A DNA stretch of 64,000 nucleotides, taken from the NCBI RefSeq assembly GCF_003751945.1, contig NZ_RJKL01000001.1:372001-436000 (forward strand), in the 5' to 3' direction. A model generated the notes under the pieces. It saw nothing but the letters and a program-made list of their open reading frames with translations. It searched no databases and was not told where the DNA came from. The position numbers and the translations under genes are program-made. This stretch comes from Couchioplanes caeruleus (lineage in GTDB: Bacteria > Actinomycetota > Actinomycetes > Mycobacteriales > Micromonosporaceae). Numbering within the stretch: the stretch's first letter is position 1; every line of letters starts with the position of its first letter. This document shows, piece by piece, positions 8,058 through 16,174 of this stretch.

Positions 8058-8075
8058 TGATGACATCTGTCATCA
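8058..8075. promoter_or_regulatory. Perfect 8-bp palindrome, candidate response-regulator site
   Basis: TGATGACA-TC-TGTCATCA lies midway between the divergent kinase (8006) and ABC transporter (8133) genes. NarL-family regulators bind such short inverted repeats. The assignment is from position and symmetry only. Confidence 0.55.
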
Positions 8076-8132
8076 GATCCGATGCACGAAGGCCACTACG
8101 GCCTCGCCTGATCGCTGCCGAGACTCAAGGGC

Positions 8133-8864
8133 ATGAATCCGATCGTCTGTCATGGGCTGAGTTACTCCTACGGTGCATCAGAAGTGGTGCGGGGCGTGGA
8201 CCTGGACGTCGGTCCGGGCGAACTGTTCGCACTGCTCGGCACGAACGGCGCCGGCAAGACGACCACGATGGAGATGATGCTCGGACATCGCCGTCCCGCC
8301 GAGGGCACCATTCGGGTGCTGGGACACGACCCGCTTCGGGACCGGCGCCGCCTCGCCGCGCACGTCGGAGTCGTGCTGCAGGAGAGCGGTTGCAGCCCCG
8401 AGCTGACGGTGGCCGAGACGGTCCGGCTGTGGCTACGCCTGCGCGGACAGCATGCGGTGGCCCGTACGGTGCAAGCACTGATCGAGGAACTGGACCTGAA
8501 CTCCCGTGCCGACGTGCCGGTGCGGCAGCTCTCCGGCGGCGAACGTCGCCGGTTGGACCTGGCCGTCGCGCTCTGCGGCGATCCCCCACTGCTGCTGCTC
8601 GACGAGCCGACCTCCGGCCTGGATCCGCAGTCCCGGGCCAGGACTTGGCGAGTGCTGCGGGATCGGGTGAACCGCGGCGTCACCATCCTGCTGACCACCC
8701 ACTACCTGGAGGAGGCGGAGGTAGCAGCCTCACACGTCGCCATCATGAACGCCGGAACCGTCGCGGTCGCCGGCACGGTGCCGCAGGTGCGCGGCGCCGG
8801 AACGCTCGCCGAGGCCTTCGACCGGGTAGCCGCTTGCCCCACCACCGAGCGGGGGACCCGATGA
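8133..8864 (+). CDS. ABC transporter ATPase (drug/ABC-2 type)
   Basis: 243 residues. Walker A is GTNGAGKTTT (about residue 39), the signature is QLSGGERRRLDLAVAL, and Walker B is LLLLDEPTSGLDP followed by the H-loop TTHYLEEAE. It powers the permease encoded next, whose ATG overlaps this stop. The family exports drugs, lipids or peptides. The kinase/regulator pair diverges from it, implying signal-controlled expression. Confidence 0.93.
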   Translation: MNPIVCHGLSYSYGASEVVRGVDLDVGPGELFALLGTNGAGKTTTMEMMLGHRRPAEGTIRVLGHDPLRDRRRLAAHVGVVLQESGCSPELTVAETVRLWLRLRGQHAVARTVQALIEELDLNSRADVPVRQLSGGERRRLDLAVALCGDPPLLLLDEPTSGLDPQSRARTWRVLRDRVNRGVTILLTTHYLEEAEVAASHVAIMNAGTVAVAGTVPQVRGAGTLAEAFDRVAACPTTERGTR

Positions 8865-9604
8865 GCCGAGCTGCGGGCCCGGCGGCCTGGCTGCTGATCA
8901 CCGGCGCCGAGCTGAGGTCCCTGCGGCGCAGTGCGTTCGCCGTGGTGATGGCGGCCGTGCTGCCGTTCGCGATCGGACTGCTCATCATCTGGGCGGAGGG
9001 CGACACGGGCAAGGCCGGCCGGGGCGGCTCCGTGGGGCTGCTGCTCGTCACTCTGCTGGTGTTCACCGCTTACGTGCCGGGCACGACAGCCCTGGCGGCG
9101 CGACGGCAGCAGCTCGTCCTCAAGCGCCTCCGGACGTCGGGAGCGCCCGACCTGGCCGTCATCGCGGGGGTGCTGACCCCGTACGCGTTGCTGACCGTCC
9201 TGCAGTCGCTCGTCCTGTTCGGCATCGTGGTCGTCGCGGACGGGCCCCCGTCGCTCCGGCCGCTGCCACTGCTCGCCGCGCTCGGCGCCGGAATCGCGGT
9301 CGCTTGCGTCATGGCGGTGGCGACGGCGGCGTACACCTCCTCGCCGGAGCTCGCGCAGCTGACGACGACACCGATCGCGCTGGCGTTCGTCGGTGGCGGC
9401 TTCTGGGCGCTGACCATCCCGGCGGCCGAGGTGGGAGCAAAGATGCTGGCACTGCCCGGCGTCGGCGTCACCCAGCTCACCCGGATCGGTTGGCACGAGG
9501 CGGAGCCGAGCGGCTCGGCGGGGGCCCTCGCGGCGCTGGTCCTGCTCGCCGCCGTCGTGACCCCGGTGGCCGTACGCGTCTTCAGCTGGGACTCCCGGCG
9601 CTGA
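8861..9604 (+). CDS. ABC-2 type permease
   Basis: 247 residues with six predicted membrane helices (for example AFAVVMAAVLPFAIGLLIIW, LLVTLLVFTAYV, LAALVLLAAVVTPVAV). It is the membrane partner of the preceding ATPase, with which it shares an ATGA overlap. A 14-bp stem terminator follows immediately. The substrate cannot be told from sequence. Confidence 0.9.
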   Translation: MSRAAGPAAWLLITGAELRSLRRSAFAVVMAAVLPFAIGLLIIWAEGDTGKAGRGGSVGLLLVTLLVFTAYVPGTTALAARRQQLVLKRLRTSGAPDLAVIAGVLTPYALLTVLQSLVLFGIVVVADGPPSLRPLPLLAALGAGIAVACVMAVATAAYTSSPELAQLTTTPIALAFVGGGFWALTIPAAEVGAKMLALPGVGVTQLTRIGWHEAEPSGSAGALAALVLLAAVVTPVAVRVFSWDSRR

Positions 9605-9607
9605 ACC

Positions 9608-9647
9608 GGCCCCACGCCGCCACCTCTCGCCGGGGCGGCGTGGGGCC
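9608..9647 (+). terminator. Strong hairpin terminator of the ABC operon
   Basis: A 14-bp perfect stem (arms built on GCCCCACGCCGCC and GGCGGCGTGGGGC) with a 12-nt loop starts 4 bases after the permease stop. Confidence 0.85.
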
Positions 9648-9772
9648 CGGGCATGCCGGCTTCGGGCGTCGGAGCAGTTCACGCCTCTACGGCACCGCGA
9701 TGCTGTGGCCGGAGCTCCGCGAGCCGGCCGGCGGGCCACCGGCGCGTGTGGAGCGTCGTGCAAGGGTGTCGA

Positions 9773-9949
9773 TCAGCGAGTGCCGGGATCGGACGCCGAT
9801 GAGTCGTCGAGCTGCCGCCGCTCGCGGAGCCGTCGCGCTTGGCGGCCGCGGTACACCCGAAGGGTGCTTGCGAGGGTGTCGCGTACGTGCGGGTCAGGAG
9901 GATCGGCCAGGTAGGCAAGCTCTTCGGCGCCCCCGGCCCAGGATGGCAT
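9773..9949 (-). CDS. Possible 58-residue charged protein
   Basis: Reads MPSWAGGAEELAYLADPPDP then an Arg-rich tail (RQARRLRERRQLDD). GGTGGTGAG precedes the ATG at good spacing, and third-position GC is moderately high. No family is recognised. The frame is open further upstream to 10051 without support. Could be spurious. Confidence 0.35.
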   Translation of the reverse strand: MPSWAGGAEELAYLADPPDPHVRDTLASTLRVYRGRQARRLRERRQLDDSSASDPGTR

Positions 9950-10400
9950 CAGCTCACCACCGACACCTGAGCCTACCTGAGCTTGCCGTTTAACCTCCGG
10001 CCCTACCCGGCGTCCCCTCGGACTAGCACGAGCGTCATTACGGGTGACCACGGTAGGTACGACGGGCGAGCCCTGTGCGGGCAGAGGTGGGGCCGAGCGC
10101 GCGTTCTATGCGGCTAGGACCGGCTCCTTTGACAGAGCGAGTTGCGCCGCCAGCGCCAGGAGCAGGCGATCGATGACACTCTCCGCAGCTTCTTCCTCTG
10201 TCACCTAGCGAGGATACGACGAGACAACAGCGCTCCTGTCGACCGGCGGACGACTGTCGTCGGCATCCGCACATCGGCCAGATCCGTGCACTCGAAGGGT
10301 CCGCCTTCGAGCCGGCTGACTGTGACTGAGCGTCATCTCGTGCCTGGGTGGGTGACGCTTCGGCATGCTGAGGCGCTCGGAACCGTGTCCGCTCCTATCG
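9950..10400. other. Stretch without a convincing gene
   Basis: No frame here has both a start signal and protein-like composition. A 23-base sequence at 9977-9999 recurs with three differences at 26371-26393; its meaning is unknown. Confidence 0.5.
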
Positions 10401-10660
10401 ATGATCGTCGCGGCGGTCAAGGCTGACCGAGCAGAAGCGATCGATGTGTTGGCGGAGCTTCGTGAGCAGCTCTACCAATGCATGACCCGGCGGGCAGACG
10501 CCTCGTTCGCGCTGACCGAGGCGCTGTCGTGCACCGACGGGCCGGTCAAGACGCTGGTCGGGTTGTCGCTTGCCCCGGAGCACCGCCGCGGCCACGGTGC
10601 CATGTATGACGCGCTCCACCACGGCCGCATCGATGTCGAGTCGCTGACCCGGCAGTTGGT
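10401..10660 (+). pseudogene. N-terminal fragment of an NF041680-type transposase
   Basis: The frame encodes LAELREQLYQCMTRRADASF, ALTEALSCTDGPVKTLVGL and APEHRRGHGAMYDALHHGR. This closely parallels the N-terminus of the decayed transposase at 25.6 kb (FRRDLYRCLTARADALFEL, EHRRGHGAMYDGLNRGRID). The similarity stops after about 85 residues, where the sequence passes into an unrelated reading frame. It is a relic, not a working transposase. Confidence 0.7.
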
Positions 10661-10849
10661 GGCCGGCCCGCGTGGCTGCAGAGCGATGAGACGCCTACCT
10701 GCGATAGCTGCGCGCAACCGATGACGTTCGTCGTACAGCTTGAGGAAGGTCACGACCACCACACCTCGATGAACTTTGGCGGCGGCGGATGCGGCTATGG
10801 CTTCCACTGCCGCGCATGCACGACCGCCGCGTTCCTCTGGCAATGTTGA
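10640..10849 (+). pseudogene. C-terminal fragment of a zinc-ribbon (DUF1963-like) protein
   Basis: In a frame shifted from the transposase fragment, the sequence reads VGGRPAWLQSDETPTCDSC, AQPMTFVVQLEEGHDHH, MNFGGGGCGYGFHCRAC and ends TTAAFLWQC. The paired cysteines and the MNFGGGGCGY core are typical of the C-terminal part of DUF1963-like proteins. There is no start in frame, so it is a 3-prime remnant joined to the transposase scar. An ATG at 10721 could in principle express the last 42 residues. Confidence 0.55.
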
Positions 10850-10957
10850 CGGGCCGTCTGATCGCGGGCCTCACGGCTGGGACACCCCCGCCCACGTCCC
10901 GGCTAAATGAGCGCACCTCGACGAACGTTCGTCAATCAGCCCGAATCGGAGCGGAGG

Positions 10958-11266
10958 TTAGATATTGGCAGCTAGGGCGTGCAGGACTTGGCCGGCCGCC
11001 ACGAGGTCGACGCCGATGCCATTCAGCGTGACACAGGCGGAATGCGCAGTGTCGAGCTCGTCAACGCTGCGCTCGTACCGGTGGATGGCAGTCAGCTCAA
11101 GGTCTACGGCTCCGCCCGTCGCGCCGATCCGGTAGATCCTGCTTCTCACGGGTACCGGTTCGGCTAGGCACCGGACGATCGCGACGAGCGATCCGCTGGC
11201 GTCGACCTTGACCTGGTGGACCTCTAGGCGGAGATCGTTTACCTCGACCTGTGCAGGAGACGGCAT
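10958..11266 (-). CDS. Hypothetical protein, 102 residues
   Basis: A plausible small soluble protein (EVNDLRLEVHQVKVDASGSL, SRIYRIGATGGAVDLELTAI) of mixed beta character, with no recognised family. The ATG at 11266 lacks a clear ribosome site. It lies alone in the accessory strip, with transposase relics on one side and orphan genes on the other. Confidence 0.5.
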   Translation of the reverse strand: MPSPAQVEVNDLRLEVHQVKVDASGSLVAIVRCLAEPVPVRSRIYRIGATGGAVDLELTAIHRYERSVDELDTAHSACVTLNGIGVDLVAAGQVLHALAANI

Positions 11267-11414
11267 CCGTCACAGGATAGTGGCGATCTGAGCGAACAGT
11301 CCCGGCAGTTCAGGTCTACCCAGCTGCGCGGCGCCGGTCTACAGCGGGCCGTCCCGCAAGAAGTCACCCCGCCGGCTTACCGACCGCTACCCGCCCGCGC
11401 TACCCAGCGCACAC

Positions 11415-11427
11415 GCACGGCGGCAGA
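11415..11427 (+). repeat. Short copy of the recurring GCACGG..CGGCAGA motif
   Basis: GCACGGCGGCAGA, a copy lacking four bases of the 17-base motif found complete at 12770, 13414 and 15764. It lies 50 bases upstream of the gene starting at 11478. Confidence 0.4.
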
Positions 11428-11477
11428 AGAGGCTGTCACGCTGGCAGCGCCGGGTTTAATCGTTTGCGCGGATTACT

Positions 11478-12062
11478 ATGCTGCACTGCATGATGCTCAT
11501 CAATTCAATGAAATGGCTGGCGGCCGCGGCCGGTGCCGCGGGGCTCGCTGCCACGGTGGGCGCGGGCCCGGCGTTCGCGGCCGATCAGCCGGCGGAGACT
11601 GTGGACCTCGTCGCGGATGCCGCGACCGTGTCGGGCGTCGTTGGTGAGACCGTGCCGTTGTCGCTGCAGATCCGCCATGCCGGCACGGCCTACATCTACC
11701 CGGCGACGACCGAGGCCGCTGACCAGCCGGGGGCCTTCTTCGCGGTGCCCAGCGGCACCGCGGTGACGGCTGTCCCGTCCGGGTGCATCGCCGTTGTCGA
11801 CGGCCGCATCGATATCGCGAACTGGCGGATGCCGGGACAGTCGATGTACTGGTGCCAGGGACCGGTCATCGAGTTGGACGGCTACATGCCTGGGCAAATC
11901 GGGACGTGGACGTTCGACCTGAAGATCAACGAGGCGGAGGTGTTGCCCGGCTCATTGACCGCCCACCTGAACTGCGACGCTGCCGAGTGCCGCGATGTCG
12001 ACCCGGCCAACGACGCGGCCCCGGTTACGGTGAACCTGGCGACGGAGCCCGCGACGGCGTAG
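11478..12062 (+). CDS. Secreted protein with Ig-like/CARDB-type character
   Basis: Up to 194 residues. A signal peptide (SMKWLAAAAGAAGLAATV...AFA) is followed by a beta-rich mature part with four cysteines. The C-terminus DVDPANDAAPVTVNLA is the usual closing strand of CARDB/DUF11-like extracellular Ig folds. Starts at 11478, 11493 and 11508 are all possible; 11508 gives the most usual signal peptide. Function unknown. The flanking genes are unrelated orphans. Confidence 0.65.
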   Translation: MLHCMMLINSMKWLAAAAGAAGLAATVGAGPAFAADQPAETVDLVADAATVSGVVGETVPLSLQIRHAGTAYIYPATTEAADQPGAFFAVPSGTAVTAVPSGCIAVVDGRIDIANWRMPGQSMYWCQGPVIELDGYMPGQIGTWTFDLKINEAEVLPGSLTAHLNCDAAECRDVDPANDAAPVTVNLATEPATA

Positions 12063-12388
12063 GTGGCGGGGACGCGGCGGGCGCTGGTGCCGGCTCGGCG
12101 TTCCCAGAAAGGCGCGAGCAGCCCAGGTCGGCCGGTGCCGTTGAGGGTTCCCCTGAGGGGCAATGCGTCTACGCTGTGCTCAGCGGCGTCGTCTCTGCCC
12201 TCCGGTCCCAGCGCGCTTATGGCGCCGCTGGGCCACCGGGGGGTCATGGGACTCTTCCTTCTGCCACAGATACCAATTGGCCGTTTCCATCAGGCCACCT
12301 CAGTCTGATTGTTGATCACAGTGCGCCCATACGGGCATCTGGCCTGTAAGGCCATGAAAAGATGAGTTCGACGGCAACTATTGGCTGA
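12063..12388. other. Stretch without a convincing gene
   Basis: Only short frames of shadow-like composition are present. No hairpin or promoter stands out. Confidence 0.5.
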
Positions 12389-12649
12389 ATGGAATTCCTG
12401 GCCGGCAAGGCGCCTGCCCCATTGGCAAGGAATCCGGCACTGCGGCGACTGCTGAAGCGGTCCGGCCTACGCGTTATACACGCCCACGGTCCCCATCCAC
12501 GGGAGGTGTCCGACCAGGAGCGCCACTCGCTTCTGGAGCGAGTGAACCGGTTCGCCGTTGGCGAAGCCCCACCCCACAGCGCCTTCTGGCTGGCTGAGTT
12601 TCGTAACGAAGATCGACAAATCATGCTCGTGATCGAAGAGGCGTGCTGA
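12389..12649 (+). CDS. Hypothetical protein, 86 residues
   Basis: A basic N-terminal helix (APLARNPALRRLLKRSGLRV) is followed by an acidic C-terminal part (FWLAEFRNEDRQIMLVIEEAC). Composition is protein-like, but GC is lower than in the core genes, as for other orphans here. No family is recognised and no clear ribosome site precedes ATG 12389. Confidence 0.5.
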   Translation: MEFLAGKAPAPLARNPALRRLLKRSGLRVIHAHGPHPREVSDQERHSLLERVNRFAVGEAPPHSAFWLAEFRNEDRQIMLVIEEAC

Positions 12650-12769
12650 CGTGATCGTCGTTCTGACCAAGGTTCGAACCTCGGCATGGCGGACGCACTC
12701 CACTCGGCACGAGCGTGCGCCTGAGCCCGGAACTGGTCGTACGGAGTGTGACGGCCGTGCCCGCCGCAC

Positions 12770-12786
12770 GCACGGCCGGCGGCAGA
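12770..12786 (+). repeat. Recurring 17-base motif GCACGGNCGGCGGCAGA (copy 1)
   Basis: Exact match with N = C. It is preceded by an inverted repeat GGCCGTGC/GCACGGCC and followed by TCAATGCACCTGA. The latter is nearly shared with the partial copy at 16218-16240. The next plus-strand gene starts 88 bases downstream. Confidence 0.6.
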
Positions 12787-12873
12787 TCAATGCACCTGAC
12801 GACTGAGGATACGGACGCGGGTTCGACGGCAAAGCGAGCACGGCGGCGCAACTGGCCTGTTGATACTGGTGGT

Positions 12874-13239
12874 GTGAACCTTCGTCCTGAGACGTGGCAT
12901 TACGGGCTGGCCGTTCTTCTGGCGGTGGTTGGCAGCTTCGGGGTACTGGCCGCCGCGATTCGCACCAAAGCCGGTCACTTACCGGGTCCCGGTAAGTACT
13001 GGCCGCTGCTGCTCATGCTGCTCATGTGGACGGGTGACGCGGCAGCAGGCGATGGCCGGCCACCGTTTGAGCGAGTGGGGAAGGGAGCAATTGCCCTTCT
13101 GCTGTGGACCAGCCTCGTTGTCGCTGTCGTCCGTCGGCGACACCATCGGGGCGGGGCAGCGCTCGCCCGTTCGGCACCGGGCTCGGACCAGCCGAAAGGA
13201 CACGGCGCATCGACGCCTACTCACCATCAACTGCCTTGA
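12874..13239 (+). CDS. Small membrane protein of unknown function
   Basis: About 121 residues with two to three membrane segments (WHYGLAVLLAVVGSFGVLAA, YWPLLLMLLMW, GAIALLLWTSLVVAVV) and a polar His/Gly-rich tail. The GTG at 12874, within a GGTGGT context, is chosen because the earlier 53 residues are not protein-like. No family is recognised. Confidence 0.5.
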   Translation: MNLRPETWHYGLAVLLAVVGSFGVLAAAIRTKAGHLPGPGKYWPLLLMLLMWTGDAAAGDGRPPFERVGKGAIALLLWTSLVVAVVRRRHHRGGAALARSAPGSDQPKGHGASTPTHHQLP

Positions 13240-13413
13240 ATTCACAGGTTACGCCGCCGCGCCAGCCTCTGCCGCGCAAGCCATGACCGTCATACGACGC
13301 ACCACTGTGTGGGATCGCGTGAGCATGTACTCACACAGAGGGGAGCCAAGAGCTCGCGCCGGCGAGCCGGAGGTGAGCACACGCAGCGTGATCCCTGAGG
13401 TGGCAGCCAGCGC

Positions 13414-13430
13414 GCACGGGCGGCGGCAGA
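13414..13430 (+). repeat. Recurring 17-base motif (copy 2)
   Basis: Exact match to GCACGGNCGGCGGCAGA with N = G, 42 bases before the acetyltransferase start at 13472. Confidence 0.6.
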
Positions 13431-13471
13431 TGAGGAAGTCAGTCGTTGACTCGCCGTGCCAACATCGGCTC

Positions 13472-14035
13472 GTGCGCAACGAGCGACGCCTTCCGACACG
13501 GACGCCCGAATCACGAGCATTCGCGGAACGGGTGCAGATCGTCATGAAGCTGACATCCCGCCTCAATATGCTGCCGTTCGACGATCTCGACGCACGCCGT
13601 ACGATGCTGACAGAGATCTTCGGACGGCCGGTCCCTGATTCGCTGTCCATCCTGCCCCCATTCCATTGCGACTACGGGCTGGGCGCTACATTCGGCGAAC
13701 GTGTCTTCATCAACCAGGGATGCTTCTTTCTCGACTTCGGGGGCATCACCATCGGAGACCGCGTCCTTATCGGTCCCCGCGTTACTCTGAGCACCGCCGG
13801 ACACCCCGTCGAACTCGATGAGCGGCGCGAATTCATCACGCATGCGCCCATCGTCATCGAAGACGACGTGTGGATCGGCGCGGCAGCCACCGTCACCCCG
13901 GGAGTGACGATCGGTCACGGCTCAGTCGTCGGCGCGGGCGCCGTTGTCGCCAAGGACGTGCCGCCGCTGAGTGTGGTAACGGCAACCACGATCGTCGAGA
14001 GAAAACGCCTCAAGCCGGCCTCCGCCGCACCGTGA
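13472..14035 (+). CDS. Sugar O-acetyltransferase, NodL/LacA/Maa type
   Basis: 187 residues. The N-terminal Maa helical region (RAFAERVQIVMKLTSRLNML) precedes a left-handed beta-helix of hexapeptide repeats (ERVFINQGCFFLDFGGITIG, VWIGAAATVTPGVTIGHGS, VVGAGAVVAKDVPPLSVV). The catalytic His sits in LSTAGHPVE. The family acetylates sugar hydroxyls from acetyl-CoA and acts as a trimer. The GTG at 13472 (VRNERRLPTRTPES) gives the usual family length. The context is orphan genes, so its substrate is unknown. Confidence 0.88.
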   Translation: MRNERRLPTRTPESRAFAERVQIVMKLTSRLNMLPFDDLDARRTMLTEIFGRPVPDSLSILPPFHCDYGLGATFGERVFINQGCFFLDFGGITIGDRVLIGPRVTLSTAGHPVELDERREFITHAPIVIEDDVWIGAAATVTPGVTIGHGSVVGAGAVVAKDVPPLSVVTATTIVERKRLKPASAAP

Positions 14036-14152
14036 AAGTTGTCGCCCTTCCGCGTACAGCGCCCGAAAAGGCTGCGGGCCGGCGACCGCGCAACCCCTGA
14101 CCGTTAACCACGGCAAACCTCAGCACGTGCGGATCGCGGCGGATCCGGACGC

Positions 14153-14623
14153 CTACGGCGCCTTCTGGTGCAACTGGCCTACTCGAATTTGCACCAGCCC
14201 ATCGTCCTCCCACTCCTGCCGGGAGTGAGGTGGAGCTAGCTCCACGCCCGCACATCCGGCCGGAGACGCGAACTCAGCGCGCAGGTGCTCGATCAAGGCG
14301 CGGGCCTGTAGTTGGACATGCGCAGAGCCGTCCGGATCGTCGATGCTTAGGCCGAGCACTGCGGCCCCCTCACGCGTGATCGTGAGAATTGCTCCGTAGT
14401 GCGTACGTGCCTTCACGTACAGCGAAAAGCCGTCGCCGAGCGCATCGCCGCGTCTGAGATCAGCGAGAGCCGCTCGATCGTCATCGCTCGCAGCGTTCTC
14501 GACATAGACACGGCTGAAGGCGGCGAGCCGGTCATCGCCTGGATCCTCGCGGTTAACGTAGCGTTCGATGAATTGGTGGAGAAGGCCCGCGTCGGGGCGA
14601 GGCAGCCAAACGTACACGTCCAT
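14153..14623 (-). CDS. Hypothetical protein, about 156 residues
   Basis: Starts MDVYVWLPRPDAGLLHQFIE; a soluble alpha/beta protein with RVYVENAASDDDRAALADL and SLYVKARTHYGAILTITREG. The composition is clearly coding, but no function is assigned. ATG 14623 is preferred to 14635 because the family-like motif begins with MDVYVW. It is divergent from the next gene. Confidence 0.6.
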   Translation of the reverse strand: MDVYVWLPRPDAGLLHQFIERYVNREDPGDDRLAAFSRVYVENAASDDDRAALADLRRGDALGDGFSLYVKARTHYGAILTITREGAAVLGLSIDDPDGSAHVQLQARALIEHLRAEFASPAGCAGVELAPPHSRQEWEDDGLVQIRVGQLHQKAP

Positions 14624-14791
14624 ACAAGGCGGCATCCGCGGATCTTACGGGCGTGGCACGCATGTTCCCGCTACTCGGCACGAGCCGGCACCGGTCAGCG
14701 TAGGCTGCCGTAACGCTGTGTAGCGCGCGACTTGCGGCCATCAGCGGACGTCCAGGAGGCGGCGATAGACCCGTCCTGCCGTTCAGCGATC

Positions 14792-15187
14792 ATGAACCGC
14801 ATGGAGGACCAGCAGGCGCCGCAGTCGGCCGAGGCTGAGGCGAAGGTCATCACGCTCTGCGGCTCGACCAAGTTTGAGGCTGAGTTCGCGAAGGTCAACC
14901 AGCGGCTCACGATGGAAGGTTGCGTCGTGATCAGCCTCGGAATGTTCAGCCTCCCCGATCTGCCGGACTACGACTGGACAGCCGACAGCTCGGACCTGAA
15001 GGGGCGGCTCGGCGGCGTGCACTTCCAAAAGATTCGCATGGCTGACGAGGTGTACATCGTGGATCCGGGCGGCTACGTAGGTGAGTCAACCCGACGGGAG
15101 ATTGCCTACGCGGAGTCGCTCGGCAAGCCGGTTCGGTATCTGAGTCGCGAGCGCTTGGCGCGAACGGGAGACGGCCCCCCAGAGTGA
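14792..15187 (+). CDS. DUF4406-type nucleoside 2-deoxyribosyltransferase-like protein
   Basis: Contains the Rossmann-like pattern KVITLCGSTKFEAEF at the N-terminus, DLKGRLGGVHFQKIRMADEV and VDPGGYVGESTRREIAYAES. This is the family signature, with the active-site Glu in the GESTRREIAYA segment. Relatives handle deoxyribose exchange or nucleotide salvage, and such genes are common in phage and defence islands. The start is ATG 14792 or 14801. Confidence 0.8.
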   Translation: MNRMEDQQAPQSAEAEAKVITLCGSTKFEAEFAKVNQRLTMEGCVVISLGMFSLPDLPDYDWTADSSDLKGRLGGVHFQKIRMADEVYIVDPGGYVGESTRREIAYAESLGKPVRYLSRERLARTGDGPPE

Positions 15188-15332
15188 GTCCGACCGGGCG
15201 GTCCGCTCATCGGCAGAAGTGCGCCTCCGCGCGAGGGGTCGGCGCTGCCCTACGGCGAGTGACGGCGGACGGACGTCGGCGAGTGCTCAGCGGCGAAATG
15301 AGCACGCCGCGTCAGCCCTCGGGGCGAGCCAA

Positions 15333-15338
15333 TAGGCT
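15333..15338 (+). promoter_or_regulatory. -10 element TAGGCT, leaderless promoter
   Basis: TAGGCT ends 6 bases before the GTG at 15345. No ribosome site is present. Confidence 0.5.
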
Positions 15339-15344
15339 GATCTC

Positions 15345-15689
15345 GTGGAACAGCCCGGCCCCAGATTCGTTGCCGCTTTCGTCCGTTGTGTCGCCGTGCT
15401 TGCCCTGGAGGGCGACGCGCAGATCGCTTGGCTCGGAGAGAAAGGTCTCCCACTGGTGGACGAGCTGGCGCTGGAGTTTGACGACGGTTTCCGGCTGGTA
15501 CCGACCTTCATCGAGCGTGGCTGGTTGAACGCCACGGCGTTGCCCGTACTGGCCGAGATCGACCAACACCTCAGTTTCATGAGCGGAGAGCACAACGCCG
15601 GCCTGTGGCAAGTCGAGGCCTTGGCCAGGAGAACGGAATGGAATCAGGTCAGGATGTTGGCAAGGACAGCATTGACTCTCCTGGCCTGA
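15345..15689 (+). CDS. Hypothetical protein, 114 residues
   Basis: A compact helical protein (FVAAFVRCVAVLALEGDAQI, DELALEFDDGFRLVPTFIE, EALARRTEWNQVRMLARTAL). The pattern looks like a conserved actinomycete orphan with no known role. The GTG start is supported by TAGGCT 6 bases upstream. Confidence 0.65.
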   Translation: MEQPGPRFVAAFVRCVAVLALEGDAQIAWLGEKGLPLVDELALEFDDGFRLVPTFIERGWLNATALPVLAEIDQHLSFMSGEHNAGLWQVEALARRTEWNQVRMLARTALTLLA

Positions 15690-15763
15690 TCGACGCACTA
15701 CTTTCGGCAGATCAGGCAGCAGGCGGCCGATCACGGCGTGTGTCGGCCTGCGCTGCTCGCCGT

Positions 15764-15780
15764 GCACGGACGGCGGCAGA
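15764..15780 (+). repeat. Recurring 17-base motif (copy 3)
   Basis: Exact match to GCACGGNCGGCGGCAGA with N = A, 54 bases before the start at 15834. Confidence 0.6.
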
Positions 15781-15833
15781 AGAATACGCCCGAATGGGAC
15801 CGGGCCTTCTTCGGTCTGCGCGATGCTCGATAC

Positions 15834-16174
15834 ATGGCCGATCAGCATGGACAACGCGACTGGTACTGCGTTCGTACGGTGCTGCAGTTTGGCAGGCCCG
15901 ACCTGAGCACCTACGAGGAGCGGCTGACTCTATGGGCGGCTCCCGACTTCGAGACGGCTGTCGAGGCCGCCGAGTCCGAAGCCCATGACCATGCCGGTTC
16001 GATCCCCGGGTGCGTCTTCATCGGTCTCGCTCAGGCGTATCGCTTGCCGGAATGCCCCGGTCACGGCATCGAGGTCTTTTCCTGATGCGAGACAGCGCCC
16101 TCGCCCCGGACGCCTACCTCACCACCTTCCTCGACACCGGCACCGAGCGGAAAGCCGGCATCCCTGGCAGTTGA
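15834..16174 (+). pseudogene. Conserved small protein with a C-terminal frameshift
   Basis: The first frame (ATG 15834 to TGA 16085) reads MADQHGQRDWYCVRTVLQF, YEERLTLWAAPDFETAVEAA and ends GHGIEVFS. The frame beginning at the overlapping ATG 16085 continues MRDSALAPDAYLTTFLDTGT to a stop at 16174. This is the natural continuation of the same protein after a Leu. One missing base near 16082 explains the break. It may be a real mutation or a sequencing error; the truncated 83-residue form would still be made. Confidence 0.55.

Noticed and set aside
9977..9999. 23-base sequence shared with 26371-26393 (20 of 23 identical)
   Set aside because: Only two copies, no common gene context or orientation logic; too little to call an element.
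10920..10933. GACGAACGTTCGTC palindrome as an SOS/LexA box
   Set aside because: The actinobacterial box has four bases between CGAAC and GTTCG; here there are none, and no damage gene adjoins.
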